From Emmonsiellopsis sp. PD_33 (taxonomy: Eukaryota; Ascomycota; Eurotiomycetes; Onygenales; Ajellomycetaceae): a stretch of 64,000 nucleotides of DNA. The stretch spans positions 62,001-126,000 of the forward strand of contig JANTQF010000006.1 of NCBI GenBank assembly GCA_032988165.1. Direction: 5' to 3'. The translations under genes and the position numbers were made by a program. Shown here piece by piece: positions 12,147 to 23,942 of the stretch; the stretch's first letter is position 1, and each line of letters starts with the position of its first letter. The notes under the pieces were generated by a model. The model was not told the DNA's origin. It searched no databases and saw nothing but the letters and a program-made list of their open reading frames with translations.

Positions 12147-13610
12147 TTATTGCAGGGTAGATAGTATTATCTCATCATGATAGGATTCAGTGTAATCAGC
12201 ACAGTAACTAGGCCTATCAGTGGGGTTTTTCTTCCCCAGGCAGTGATGCAGAGTGAAATTATAGGCACTGAGGCCTTCTGCCCATTTAGCCTGACATCTA
12301 TTTAATGCTTTAGTCATCATAAAGTACTGAAGATTGGCATGGTCAGAAAAGACTTGAATTAGATACTTACTTCCTTCCAAGTAGTGCCTCCAATTCTTGA
12401 AGCACACAACTATAAACAGAAGTTCTTTGTTATGAGTGTCATAGCATGTTTCTGCATCAATTAGTTTGTGAGATTAATATATAACAGGGTGTCAGAGGCC
12501 ATCATTCTGAAGCTAATTAAGGATAGCCACTATTACATATGTTGAAGTGTCTGGGTCAATTGAAATCCAGCACTCCAGGTCAAAGTGAGTAAGTAACAGA
12601 GCTGAGGTAAAGCAATTTTTGAGCTCTTGAAAAGCCTGAGTAGCTTCCTCTGTCTAAATGAATGGCACTCTCCATTCCCCTTTCTTAGGGCCTTTCATTA
12701 AGTCAAATAAAGGCCCTGCAATTCCAGAATACCCATAGATGAAACATTAATAGAAGTTGGTGAATTCTAAGAAGGATTGAACATCCTTAATGCTTGCTGG
12801 GAGAGGCCATCCAAGGATTGTTTCCATACAGTTAGATTCCATTTTGATGCCTAAGGGTCCAACAATAAACCCTAGAAAGGAGACTTTTTCTGTGTTAAAG
12901 TCACATTTTGAAAGCTTGATATAGAGACTTGCACAGTTAAGACAGTCAAAAACCTTTTGGACATGCTACTTGTGCTCCTCCAGAGAATTAGAATAAATGA
13001 GGATGTCATCTAGGTAAACCACACAGCAATCATTAAGGAGATCTACTAAAGCCTGGTTGATATAAGCCTGAAATGTGGTAGGAGCATTGGCTAAGCAAAA
13101 AGAAACAATGTTGTACTTGAAGTGCTCATATCAGATCTAGAAAGTGGATTTCCAGTGGTCTTCAGGCTGGATTTAGATTCAGTGATAGGCATTCTGGAGG
13201 TCTAGTTTGATATAGACCTGGGCTCCTCTGAGTCTGTCCAGAAGCTCACTAATTAAGGGTAATGAGTATCAGTTCTTAATAGTGAGTTTATTAAGTCCCC
13301 TGTAGTCAATGTAAAGGTATAGGCCTCCATTCTTTTTTAGGACAAAGAGAATTGGAGCATCTGCAGGACTAGTAGAAGGGGAGATCCAACCTTTATCTAG
13401 AGTAGTATCTAGGTATTCATGAAGAGCCTGGAGCTCTGTGGTGAAAAGGTTGTAGATTGGCATGAAGGGCAGCCTGATTCTATCTTTAAGGATAATCTCA
13501 TACTCCACATCTGGATATCTCAGGGCATGAAATGCTTCCACCTCATCAAAAAGGTGAGCATATAGTTCTAAATAATCAGGATAAGGGGGTGAATTGCTCC
13601 CCAGCACTAT
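12147..13610 (-). pseudogene. Gypsy C reverse transcriptase and RNase H
   Basis: The reverse-strand frame starting at 13607 reads through the RT N-terminus: GWISPSTSPADAPILFVLKK, then a YIDYRGLNKLTIKN block. The active site YLDDILIYS lies at about 12995-13025 and is intact. KDVQSFLEFTNFY marks the end of RT near 12790. The RNase H region includes KELLFIVVCFKNWRHYLEG and SDHANLQYF (about 12320-12450). Several in-frame stops are present, so no functional product is expected. The enzyme would copy the element RNA into cDNA and remove the RNA strand. Confidence 0.85.
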
Positions 13611-14039
13611 AGAAGTGTGAGGTAAATTGCACCCTCAGGCCTCAGCAGATGACATGTTTTCCTTCAATCCACATGAGGAGTGACATCATTTAGTAACTAT
13701 ATTAAACACAATGGCTTCTTCCCAAGGAGTCAGGGCTTCTGACTTAACACCAGGAATAGTAACCATGCAGAGGTATGCTGTAGTACCAGCTTGGAGTTCA
13801 TTAGTAGCATCTTCCATAAATAGGTTAAGATTCTCAGAGCTGGCAGCAGTCTAAAGAATGAACTCTCCTTCTTGCCAGTTAATGAGAGGGTTAACAGCCT
13901 TTAACCAAGGGAATCCTAGGGTCATATTGTACCCAATCAGCTTAACTGAATGAAAATGGTAGGTATCCTCAAGGCTGGCCTCTTTGGCATCTGTTGTTTC
14001 AACAGGCAGGTCAAATTGGGCAAAAGAATGGGTCTTGTA

Positions 14040-15118
14040 GCCCTCAAAACCTTAGATAGTCTTTAGGCAGCAGCTAGTAGGCTCCACCTGATTACTCTTG
14101 ACCCAGAAATTGTCCACAAAATTGGACTCTACATCAGAGTCAACCAGGGCTATAACTAACTTATGCCCAGAAGGTGTCTGGATCCATACTGTTATAACAA
14201 ATGAAAGATGATTAAACTGCATTAAATCTTCATTAGTGGTCATAGCAGCCCTAATAGTACATCTCAGTTGTTTTTTGACCCCTTACTGAAGTGAGCACCC
14301 ATGTTGGACTTCTGATGTTTAGAAGAATCTTTATCCTTAGAGTCCTTATCCTTATCCTTATTCTTATCTGAAGAACTGGGCTTATTTAACCAGCAATCAG
14401 CAGTGTTATGGGTGTCAACCCAATGATTTTCACACCACATGGAGATGATATTACCAGTGGACTTACACTTCTAGGAGTCCTTTTTTGAAGTGCTCTTTCT
14501 GGGTTCCTAATCCTTAGGAGGATTGGAGTCATTTGCTCCCCAGCCTCACTCAGCATTACAGTTAGTGTTCTTAACTGGGGGTCAGCCTGGAACATGGCCT
14601 TCAGCAGTACTTAATCAGTGAATAAGTTGTTTAAAAGCTAGGCCTTCCAGCCAGTCCAGAAATCAGTCAAACTCCTTGTGAATGGATTCAAGAACAGCAT
14701 TATAGAAGTGGATCTTCTGCTGATATTCTGTGTATCTCTCTAAGAGCCTAGACTCAGCTGTTAGAAAGACAGTGAAAAATTCATGAACAGACTGGTTGTC
14801 CTTTTGTTGAAGCTGGAGATACTTAACCTCAGAGTTGAGTTAAAGCTTTAAGGGATCCTGGATCTGATGAATTAACTAATTATAAAATTGTTGCCAGATA
14901 GGGCACTGGCAGAGAATAGGTAGGTAAAGCTGCCACTTTTGTTGAAACTTTATGTCAAAGTGGGTAGCAGCTTCAAGGATTTTTTAGAGGTCAGAGTTGA
15001 AGTATACTTACTGATGAGCATAAAAAGTAATTAATTCAGCACTAAAAGCATTCAGTTCACTTCAGTTTGCATTACCAAACTTTTTATCCCATTTTCAAGT
15101 AGGGGCATTGGTAAAGCT
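14040..15118 (-). pseudogene. Gypsy C protease and C-terminal Gag with zinc knuckle
   Basis: Protease: VIALVDSDVESNFVDNFWV near 14110-14160, where the family has the catalytic DSG; here Gly reads Asp. The zinc-knuckle-like block CENHWVDTHNTADCW lies at about 14395-14440. Upstream, a Gag stretch (LYLPILCQCPIWQQFYN and KDNQSVHEFFTVFLTAESRL) spans about 14600-15000. A Lys/Asp-rich linker follows the knuckle. The reading is cut at 15118 by the TGGGATGGGAT array of element E, and Gag resumes at 24165. Confidence 0.75.
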
Positions 15119-15372
15119 GCCACTGGGATGGGATTTCCCATGGGATTTCCCATCCCATGGTATCATGGGATGGGATGGGAAAAAATAGTTCATCTCATGG
15201 GATTTTATCTGTGGGATGGGACAAACCATGGGATTTTAAATTTTCTATGGGATGAGACATGGGATTTCAATTTTCCTATGGGATGGAACATGGGAATTCA
15301 TCCTGGCTATAGAATAGGATATGGGATTTCACCTCATGGGATGAGAATTCCCATTCTGCCAAGCATCCACTG
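15119..15372. repeat. Left subterminal array of element E
   Basis: Irregular tandem copies (spacing about 31-36 bp) of a motif close to TGGGATGGGACATGGGATTT, some inverted (AAATCCCATGGG type). The related array at 23943-24164 has the opposite polarity at its outer end. Such arrays are typical transposase binding regions of hAT elements (established), and that role here is inferred. Confidence 0.7.
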
Positions 15373-15419
15373 GGCCTAATCATGTGATCTGTTGAGGTAA
15401 TAAGAAAAGATAATAGGTC

Positions 15420-15795
15420 ACAAAAAAAAAAAAAGATAAAAGCATCTTTTAACTACCTGTAATACTTTACCACTTCATATCTACTGAGCTACTATTAGAA
15501 TTGTATGCAGGATTGTCAACATGGTAAAGGTTTCAGGTAGGGGCATTACAGCTATCCAAGGACTGAATGCTGGATAATCCTCTTACCTTGCTACTTGAAT
15601 AGCTAGTAGGGCTGCTCAATTCACAGGCATTAACATGATGATGGTGAAGAATCTTACACTAGAAGTCAAACAGACAGTCTGTGGTCAGCTAGGTACTCTA
15701 CCCCAATGATCACTGGGCTATGATGTGTGATTTTGATTGTGTCAGTATATATTATGTTTTTAGTCCCATTAAAAAATTCCTGGTAGTCACATGCC
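15420..15795. other. Unassigned sequence inside element E
   Basis: A 13-A run at about 15421-15433, then sequence without a recognised family. The stretch near 15690-15720 (TCAGCTAGGTACTCTACC) is faintly tRNA-like on the reverse strand, but too weak to call. Confidence 0.25.
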
Positions 15796-15960
15796 AAAAA
15801 AAAAAAAAAAGCCCACTGCATGGTTTGAACCCTAGCCTACATTTCAATGAGGTTACAAAAAAAGCATTATCAGTCATTAGTGCAGTGATTACTCACTATG
15901 CCAATGATGGATGATGCTGTTAGTGCTGACCTGAATTATATGATATAGCTCATCACATGT
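15796..15960 (-). repeat. tRNA-derived SINE-like unit 1
   Basis: Read on the reverse strand, TGGCATAGTGAGTAATCACT (about 15883-15903) resembles a tRNA A box. GGGTTCAAACC (about 15822-15832) fits the B box GGTTCRANNCC. A run of about 15 T on that strand follows the B box by some 10 bases and would end RNA polymerase III transcription. The clover-leaf does not fold cleanly, so this is not an intact tRNA. Confidence 0.4.
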
Positions 15961-16110
15961 GAAAAAAAAAAAAAAAAAACAAAGCTCACTGCATGATTTG
16001 AATCCTGGCCTACATTTTGTATAGATTTAAAAAAAGCATCATCCATCATTAACCATTATGATAATGATAGATGATGTGTATTAGTGCAAATCTAAACTAA
16101 ATTATATTCC
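15961..16110 (-). repeat. tRNA-derived SINE-like unit 2
   Basis: A second, diverged copy of the preceding unit in the same orientation: an 18-nt A run, AAAGCTCACTGCATGATTTG, then an AATCCTGGCCTACATTTTG block. The B box reads GGATTCAAATC on the reverse strand. The A box is no longer recognisable. The two units look like a tandem duplication of about 165 bp. Confidence 0.4.
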
Positions 16111-16269
16111 TTGCCTCAACCCTGCCTGCAGATTTGACATGATGAGATTCCCAGAGACTATAATAGTATATTGATGCAATACACAAATAATATGAGATGT
16201 AATGGCTAAAGATAATAGTCCTAGTATACTATATTTTAGATGCCTCCTCTGAATGCTGAGTTATCAATT

Positions 16270-18770
16270 ATCATCTTAAAATCTAGTATTCCTTCCTGTA
16301 TCCTCCTTTATCTGACTATACTTACACATGAGAACCATCTCAATGAATACTCCTCTACTAGTTATTCCTCTTTAGATGTAAGTTTCTTCTTTCTTATTAT
16401 AATATTTATATCATTACTCTCTTCATCATCATCAGCCTCATTCTCTACTACATTCTTCTCATTTTACTTCTTCTTTATCTGTAGCTGCTTTCTTTTATTT
16501 GCATGCTTCACCAGCATGATCTTATACATTATCTTTCCTAATAATAATAACTACTCCCATGAGACAATATGATAGCTCACACTGAACTGCTGTTTAATCC
16601 CTACACTCCCAATTAGAATTGATAGAATGTCTCTGGCTATCAATGCAACAGTTGAATATGTTGATTTAATTATCTTCTACACTAATAAGATATTTTCCTC
16701 TGAACTAAGACTGTTGTTTAGATACTGATCAAATTCATTGACATGAATAACTAAAGGTGACTACTGGTGTAGTATAGAAAACAATTGATGAGTCTGGGAA
16801 GTTATTAGTACTAAGTAAATCAAGAAAATGAAAGAGGGTAAATACCTACCTGTGATTGATTATCAGTAGTTGCAGGTTGATGGAGTAAATATCATTTTTT
16901 ATAGTATGTCTTTGCATGCTATAATGATTGGGCTTTTATCTTTAGCTTCTATTTTTTATCATTATAGGTTAGTAATTATAAACATGGGTTCAGAATTGCA
17001 GTAGTACAGTAAATCTCCTTCATACTACTATTAGTATTAGTATCTGAATAGTACTCCTTCAGTTTGTTATATGTAGCTTTCAGTGCAGTCTTCAAGCTGT
17101 TCTGAATGATTGGGATTTCATAGATTACCTCAGAAAGCTATTCATTAAGATGATTGAATAATACATTATAGATTGAAAATGCATTGTAGATGAGTGATGT
17201 GTCTGTATCTGAGAGAGCATTGATAACCTATTAGAATGAATAAAGTAGGATAATAATATACATAATGAGCTGCTATTCATCATTACTCAACTGGAGATAG
17301 TAGAGCTTGAAGTTATCCTGAGTCACTACCCAGTAATGAATTGGATCCCTGAGTCACAATGTATGGATGCACATAAGATATGTTGAGCTCCACTGGATCT
17401 TAACATCCTAGATCATTTAAAGCTTAATGTGCTCTGACTGGAGCTTCTGAAAGCTTTCAATTTGTTGGGGAGAACTTAAGAGGGTATTAGTAAGTAGGTG
17501 TAACTGGTCAAATAATTGAGAGATTAGAAATGCTATTGAACTGTTACTATGAACTGTTATATACCTTTAAGAGTGTATGACTAAATAAGATCTCTCCTCT
17601 GTTACTTATATTAATATCATCCTCATAAAATGTCTGTGAGACATTATTATTTATTAACTTAATTTATAAGTCTCTGACTAGTTGTTTTACTGTCAGCTGC
17701 ACAACATGAGCTACACAAGGAAGTTAATATATCTTGGCATCCCAGTGAACTCCATCCTCTGCATATAGATATTTCTCCAAGGATGCTACTAATGTATTAT
17801 TATTTGCTGCATTATTAGCTGTGAGAGTAAAAATGTCATCTTTAATCTATATATTATGTATGCACTGCATCACATATCCTGCCATATTGTCACCAGTGTG
17901 TATACTACTAAGATGCTCAAACCCAATCAATGCCTCTATATACTCTCATTTCTGGGTGACATAGTAGCCTTTGACACAGAGAAATGCCAAATCATTTGTG
18001 CTTATCCATGCATTTAAGGCCAGTACAATCTTTATGTTGAGGATTCAGTCTGGGAGCAGGTCTTTCATCATCATTTCATAGGAGTTATTCAGCTCTTTTT
18101 GCAGGGCAGTCTGTTTTGGGAGGAAGGCCTTAACTTTGCTGTTGCTATATGCTAGTAACTACTGGAGATTAGGATTCTATATGGCATGAAATGTCATGTT
18201 TGTTGATAGAAAGGCATGAAGGAGGAGGATTTAATAGTTTTCTTTGTTAAATGATAGTGTCTCTACTTGTAGTCACTTGTGTGTGGGGTTTTGCTGAGAT
18301 GAAAGGATTGTTACCACAGCCTATTACTAAATAAACTAACTTATATTGTACTTATGAATGCTACCCTAATATTCATCTATTTATTTGAAGAGACAGTGTT
18401 CTGACACTTCTTACTGATAAGATGTTTTTTCATTCCTAAGGTCCTCATGTTACTATACTGAGGGTGTTGAAGGATCTACTTGCATTGAATATAGAGTAAA
18501 GCTAGTTCATCATTCTACTAGAATGCCACTTGCTTGAAGGACTTCTAGGATTTAGAGCTCTACTTTGTGCTCCACTGTGGATAGTTCTTATAAGTGCCAC
18601 CATGTTGGATCACATTTGCAGTTACTATCTATTTCTACTATTAATCAAATTGAATTTGATACTCATTGTCCTGCTTTCATATAATATAGATTCTTGCCTC
18701 AACTGTGGTGGTCTCAAGTTCTTTAGGAACTGGGATGGGCAGAATTGGTGTTGAAGTTTATAGAAGAGAA
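16270..18770 (-). pseudogene. hAT-family transposase relic
   Basis: Reverse-strand reading gives the hAT C-terminal dimerisation block STVALIARDILSILIGSVG followed by QQFS at about 16575-16660; the family has PxLAxxARDxLSIPASSxxxERxFS. Upstream, at about 17700-18010, NAWISTNDLAFLCVKGYYV matches the DxWTSxNxxAFLxVxAHF block with its first Asp as Asn. HTGDNMAGYVMQCI, ANNAANNNTLVASLE (family DNASNN) and LPCVAHVVQLTVKQLV follow in order. The catalytic Asp of the DNASNN block reads Ala. Many stops interrupt the frame. The N-terminal BED-type zinc finger is not clear; the coding region may begin near 18770. It is presumably the transposase that once moved element E. Confidence 0.82.
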
Positions 18771-20700
18771 ATTAGTGTACTAATCTCATAAAGAGGAGAG
18801 CTTGGAGCACTGAAATTCATTATACTGAGAGATTAAAGGCATTTGAGAAGATAGTATTTCAGGATGAGAGAAAATATAGCTGACATTTTTTCTTGTAGAG
18901 AGATGTAGGCTGAGTATGAGGATTAATTTTTCAGAGAATTAAGGATAAACTCACTGTATGAGCAATGAGAGGTGAGACTCACATACTATATGATAATTAT
19001 CATTATAACCCCACATCTGGAAATTAGGAGATCTATATGAATGAATACCTCTAATATACTGATCTTAAAAATAAGATACTAAGGAGATATGAAGCTACTA
19101 GGCAGTGGAATTTCAGCATCATACTGTAGACATTAAGAATGAGTATAGGATTATTACTAAAATTTATTACTATAATTTTTTTCCCTTATTTCCTGGGATG
19201 CTGATAGTCAGATGTGTTTCTCTTAGAAATTCCTGCTTAGATTTCATTTAATTTCCTGAATGAGATTTTACTGGGTTGGAACACTATGTGTTTGATCTTA
19301 TTAATTAGTTAGGTGGAGTTTGAATCCAGCTGGCCTATCTGGTTAATAGTCATAATAAATTGATAGACTAATGATGTGATTCATTAATAAAGCTCATAAG
19401 GAAATTTCATGTAAAGATAGCTGTAGAATCATCCTGATCTGGTAGTAACTGTATGAGACATTTTTACAGCTATAGTAAGTCTGATGATCAAATTAAGCTA
19501 TAGTATATATAATGAATGTATGAGATGATTTTTAAATTCATGATAGACTATTTACCTATCTTCCAGTAGGATATAAAGTAGCTTTACTAAGATAATTATT
19601 CTTTGATAGCTTACAGCTGGCTGTAACTCTTTCTATGCTAGTATATTCTTTCAGGAGCTTGAGCAGGAAAATATGATGATACTGCATGTGTTAATGTAAA
19701 AGAGAGTAATTGAGTAAATATAATAATCTGAGGTAATAAATTTTGCAGGATTCTACTTGATCATACTACCTTTAGAAATGACTTGTGATACTCATCTTCA
19801 GATAGACTGGGCACCTCCTCTATTCCTAATCAACTTTCTTTAATATTTATTCAGACTTCATGTATCAAATTTATTCCATCAGTGTTCTGCTGCTCTATAT
19901 GATAATTCCCCTAATCCTCTTTAGCTGATATGCTAATAGATGATGTATTTCCTGATAATTATTAATTAAAGCATTATATGCTTTAGCTGGGTAATCTGCT
20001 GTGTTTAAATCCAAGGAATTAATGTGAATTAAAAGCCCCTACACACAATTATTTAGAACAGAAGGTAATCTTGATATGAGAAATAAGTATGTGTGTAATA
20101 TCATCAATCATGTGTATATGCAGAAATATATAGGAGAGTATAAGTAGGATATATAACTTTATCTTGTATCTTTAAGATAGATTTCATGCATTTTAATTAT
20201 CAAATAAAGCTGCCTGATCATTATGCACCAACTAAATTTTTTTGTGTAAAAAATGAACAGAGTATCATACATAAACTAGAGGAGATTATATCTTTGAAAA
20301 TGGATGAAAAGTTGCATGTGTGATATAATTATATGTAGAGCTATATGGTAGATAAACTGAAATTATATGTTTCATGTTGCAGGATGTAGGTTAAATTGTC
20401 TGTGAGGAATGCTCCTTCATGCATAGAGATGATATTTCCCTATAAGTAACAGAATAATATAATGGTCCTCTCATGATAATAATCTGATGAATAATATATG
20501 GTGAAAATGCATTCAATGCATTCTATGGAGAAGGTTCTAGAAGGTAGCTTGTATTAAGACTATTGTGCAGTGAATTTATTGTACCTTTTTTCAAGTTTGA
20601 TGAAAGCTCTGGCAATAAATCATAGCTGAATAGGAGGAGGAGAAAGAAGGTATGAAATATATATATCAATATGGTGGATATAATGACACTATGTGCCTGT
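18771..20700. other. Unassigned AT-rich interior of element E
   Basis: About 1.9 kb with no recognisable domain, repeat or long open frame. It may hold a further gene relic too decayed to read. Confidence 0.3.
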
Positions 20701-20704
20701 GAAG

Positions 20705-21080
20705 AAAATATATATATATTTAATTATCAACTATATGCATACTACCCATGCCAGGAGTCATAGGCACAGCACAGCTATATGCCTGCAGGGCAAAATATAT
20801 ATATAATTGGTTGTCAACTATATGTGCACCACCCATGCCAGGAGTAGTAGACACAGCACAGCTATATGCCTGCAGAGAAAAATATATATATAATTGGTTG
20901 CCAACTATGTATGCATCACCCATGCCAGGAGTGGTAGATGCAGCACAGCTATATACTTACAAAGAAAAATATACATATAATTGATTGCCAACTATGCATG
21001 CACCACACATGGCATGGCTATGTGCCCAGGGAAATATATATAGATTTGGTAGCAGACTATGTGTACACCATGCTGGTCCA
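20705..21080. repeat. 87-bp minisatellite
   Basis: CCATGCCAGGAGT occurs at 20746, 20833 and 20920 (period 87 bp), with a degenerate fourth unit near 21005. Each unit also contains a (TA) run, AATTGGTTGCCAACTATG and GCACAGCTATATGCCTGCAG. Since 87 is a multiple of three, all frames stay open across units, which explains the short open frames on both strands. I do not treat those as genes. Confidence 0.85.
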
Positions 21081-21399
21081 TGCATATCAACAGTGGGAAG
21101 GCAGAAAGGAAGACAGCTGGGAAATGCAGGTATTACTGAAAATATTTATATTACTAAAAATTTAATCTAATATTTAGTTAATAAATTGACAATGCTTGTG
21201 TAGCTGATAGAAAAAATATTGTAAGTTAATAATTATAATTCTCTTTAAACTGGGAAGATGCCACCCCAGTATGAGGATATTGAATCATATAGATATAGCT
21301 TTTATACTTCTTAATGATTCAGAATATTGATCAATCAATGAAGATTATGGTCATGATATCATTAGTGAAAATCCATGAGGAGCCTATTACTGAATCCTA

Positions 21400-22330
21400 T
21401 TACTGAAATTCTTAGAATGTAAATGAACTTCATTCTATACCAAACTTTCCCTATTTAATACTAATTTCTACTGAATAGACTTTATAAGCTCTCATTTCAC
21501 ATAAAAACTCTGCATCACCCTACTCTGAATAATCCTCCCACTCTAACTTCTTACTCTCATTGCTTGACATCTCTCCCTCCACCTCAAAATCACCCTCTAA
21601 TACCTCTTCTGGCTGAGGAATTACTTTCAATAGCCTCCTATCTTCCTTATCTAAAGTCTTTCAGAACTCATCTAATTTCTTTGCAGCTACTTCCTCACTA
21701 GCATTAGCAGCCATGAGTATTACTTTTCCATACTTGAGAATCTTTGCATCATGGGAGGCCAATAACATCTGTGCTCAGATGCAGAAATGTTGGAGAGCCA
21801 TGTTAATAGTCTTATTATTGGAGGGAGGAAGGGTATCAATCTGTTGATAGTCAGTATTAATCAATAATTATAGTTGCAAGTTGAAGTAATTAACTCTTCT
21901 CTTTTTAGAACTAGTCCTAGATTGCAATGCATGTAGTTGCTGTATAATCTCCTCTTTCTCTGCCTCCTCCTCAAGTGTGTGCTTCTTCACAATTTAGACC
22001 TGATGATATTCTAAGGACTTTTCTTGATTAAAATGCTTCTGAGTAATATACTCAGTCTCTACCTTCTTCATGACAGATTGATCAGTAAGTGATACTATTT
22101 CCCTGTGCTTAGTATCAGCATCTTTACTGTTAGAACTGTTATAAAAGCTTATTACCATTTAACTGATCCCCACAGATGCTTTACTGCATCAAAGCATACC
22201 TTATGATTGATCCCTTAGGCTTTCTTCATAATGGCCTCATTGCTGGTCTTTACATGCCTGATCTTCCTGATGTGCTTGATCTTAGAGCATTGTAAGTACT
22301 TCTTTATTAATGATTAGAGGCTGGACATTA
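21400..22330 (-). pseudogene. Unrecognised coiled-coil-like protein relic
   Basis: The reverse strand holds a frame of about 300 codons with few stops, rich in Glu, Lys and Gln. Readable parts are TEYITQKHFNQEKSLEYHQV, HTLEEEAEKEEIIQQLHALQ, a Ser-Lys-Lys-Arg basic stretch, LLASHDAKILKYGKVILMAA and an acidic C-terminus (PQPEEVLEGDFEVEGEMSS). Charged heptad-like composition suggests a coiled coil followed by an acidic tail. I do not recognise the family. Tails of this type occur in fungal pogo-like transposases, but no DDE domain is next to it. It lies within element E and could be a passenger gene. Confidence 0.45.
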
Positions 22331-22521
22331 TGTGTTCTATAGTGACTCTAGATGTTAATGTCTCTTATATGGTGTGATGAATGTTAGAATGATAGTGTAC
22401 TGGGATTAATGAGAGTAATTATAGAATATATTTACATAGTAATGAATCTAGGTAATGGGTTTGAATTATTCTTCCTGGCAACACTTAAAATGGAAATTAT
22501 TTTGATCATAATCAGCAATGT

Positions 22522-22625
22522 GTCATATTTACTCCTCTTTCTCTTCTCTTTCTCTTCTCATTTTTCTCTCCTCTTCTCTTCTCTTTTATAGTCTCTAAAA
22601 TCTCTATCTCTAACTCCCCTCCCAT
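22522..22625 (+). promoter_or_regulatory. C/T-rich tract ahead of the intron-containing relic
   Basis: An almost pure pyrimidine stretch (TCTCTTCTCTTTCTCTTCTC and onward) ends about 25 bases before the ATG at 22649. Fungal promoters and 5' leaders often have such tracts. The role is inferred from position only. Confidence 0.35.
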
Positions 22626-22648
22626 CTCAACCATCTCTATCTAGCAGT

Positions 22649-23763
22649 ATGTCTAGGTATGTATCTCCAGCCTTCTTCCCCTAGAAACTGATGTATGAAC
22701 TAATATGTGGGTTTATTTTCAACTACTACCTGATCAACTGTGAGTGCTCCCCTGGGATCCACAAGAAACATAATGAGGCCTTCATAGTAAAGAAATATTG
22801 TAAGGATCACAAGGAGTAAGCTGATAATTAAAAGGCATGGCTTGAAGTAGATGGTGAGTGCAGAGTTAAAGACTATAGTCACTATACTAATATTAAGCCT
22901 GAGCTGTAGTCACCAGCTGGTCTATCAGGTAAGATACTATCTAGAATAATATTAATAATTTGCTAACAGCTAGATTAATTGAAGAGAAGGAGATTATATT
23001 TTAGCAGATAAATGTGCATCTGGTTTTAGGAATAGGGCTATTTAGTCAGCTTGTAAGGGAGATAATTCAGAATTTGCCCAAGGTGGGTAGGAAAAATCTG
23101 GGTGATGGGTACTATATCCAGACTGAGGCCATTAATTGTCTGTGCCTCATTAGTGAGAAGACACTGGTGATGCTCTTTGAATGTAGGTAATGAGATAATA
23201 TAATGATCTATTAATAATATGATGCTGATAGTACTTCAGGTGTGAATCTCTATCTGACTTATTACTGGAAGAAGACCCTCCAAGTTGATGATATGTAGCT
23301 TGTTCTGTTGATTTTGAGAGGGGTAGGCTGTCCATACTTTGGAGGTATGAAGCTGGAGGTAGCTGTGGGAGAGAATAAGGAGTAGGGAGTAAAGACTAAA
23401 GGCTATGATATGAAGATGTGGGTGGTGGGGTGTGGGTTGAATGACTTTGATGTAGATATATCAGATAATGAGAACTGAGTTGATAGTAAGGAGGAGGAGG
23501 ATACTATAAGTAAGGAAGATGAAGATAGAGATATAGAGCTTGATCTAGCAGATCTGGTTTTGATCCTGAAGAATGGAGAGAAAGGCTGTATGATGAAGTC
23601 TATAGTTAAGGGGCCTGTATCAAAGGAGTATGGGGTTATAGAGTCTGTGGTAGAGAGAGATGTGCTGTGTGAGGCCAGGAAGCATGGGGTTTTAGAGCCT
23701 GTGATTAACAAGCCTGAGGAGTATGTGATTAAGGAGCATGGAGAGCAGCCCAAAAGCCTGTAG
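22649..23763 (+). pseudogene. Unrecognised gene relic with two candidate introns
   Basis: From ATG at 22649 the frame reads about 93 codons with a few C-to-T type stops (MSRYVSPAFFP, KLMYELICGFIFNYYLINCE). A candidate intron at 22929-22969 starts GTAAGA and ends GCTAACAG. The next exon reads QINVHLVLGIGLFSQLVREI through ISEKTLVMLFECR in phase. A second candidate intron at 23187-23239 starts GTAATG and ends TACTTCAG. The third exon reads CESLSDLLLEEDPPS and VACSVDFERGRLSILWRYE. Further on, an open frame from 23560 to 23763 and an acidic EEEDTISKEDEDRD stretch are in another frame. Short phase-keeping introns fit a fungal gene. I do not recognise the product; it may be cargo of element E. Confidence 0.4.
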
Positions 23764-23942
23764 TAGCTTCAGATACTGAGGAGTAAATATATAGTAGAGA
23801 TGATATGATGATATAGAGTGAGTATTAACTCATTACTATAATAAGTGGAAAATTAATATAGTAGAAAAAATGTAATGAGAAATGATAACAATCCATATGA
23901 AATTTTTCATGATGATTTCTAACTATATATGATTTATTATTG

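Larger units (their letters stand above)
11406..15118 (-). mobile_element. Gypsy element C, 3'-truncated, main part
   Basis: A reverse-strand Gypsy element in which gag C-terminus with zinc knuckle, protease, reverse transcriptase, RNase H and the integrase zinc-binding domain are readable in the canonical order from 15118 down to about 11406. The integrase core and 3' LTR are missing. The gag N-terminus and 5' leader lie at about 24165-24560, on the far side of the 9-kb insert E, so the two parts are one element split by E. Order protease-RT-RNase H-integrase identifies Gypsy/Ty3 rather than Copia. Confidence 0.85.

Noticed and set aside
15600..15740. A third tRNA-like sequence on the reverse strand
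   Set aside because: An A-box-like stretch (TAGCCCAGTGATCATTGG) is present but there is no B box at a fitting distance.
16240..16572. Plus-strand open frame of 110 codons rich in Ser, Phe and Leu
   Set aside because: Antisense to the hAT C-terminus and its 3' flank; composition is that of T/C-rich DNA.
20720..20984. Repetitive open frames on both strands suggesting a repeat protein
   Set aside because: Produced by an 87-bp minisatellite whose period is a multiple of three.
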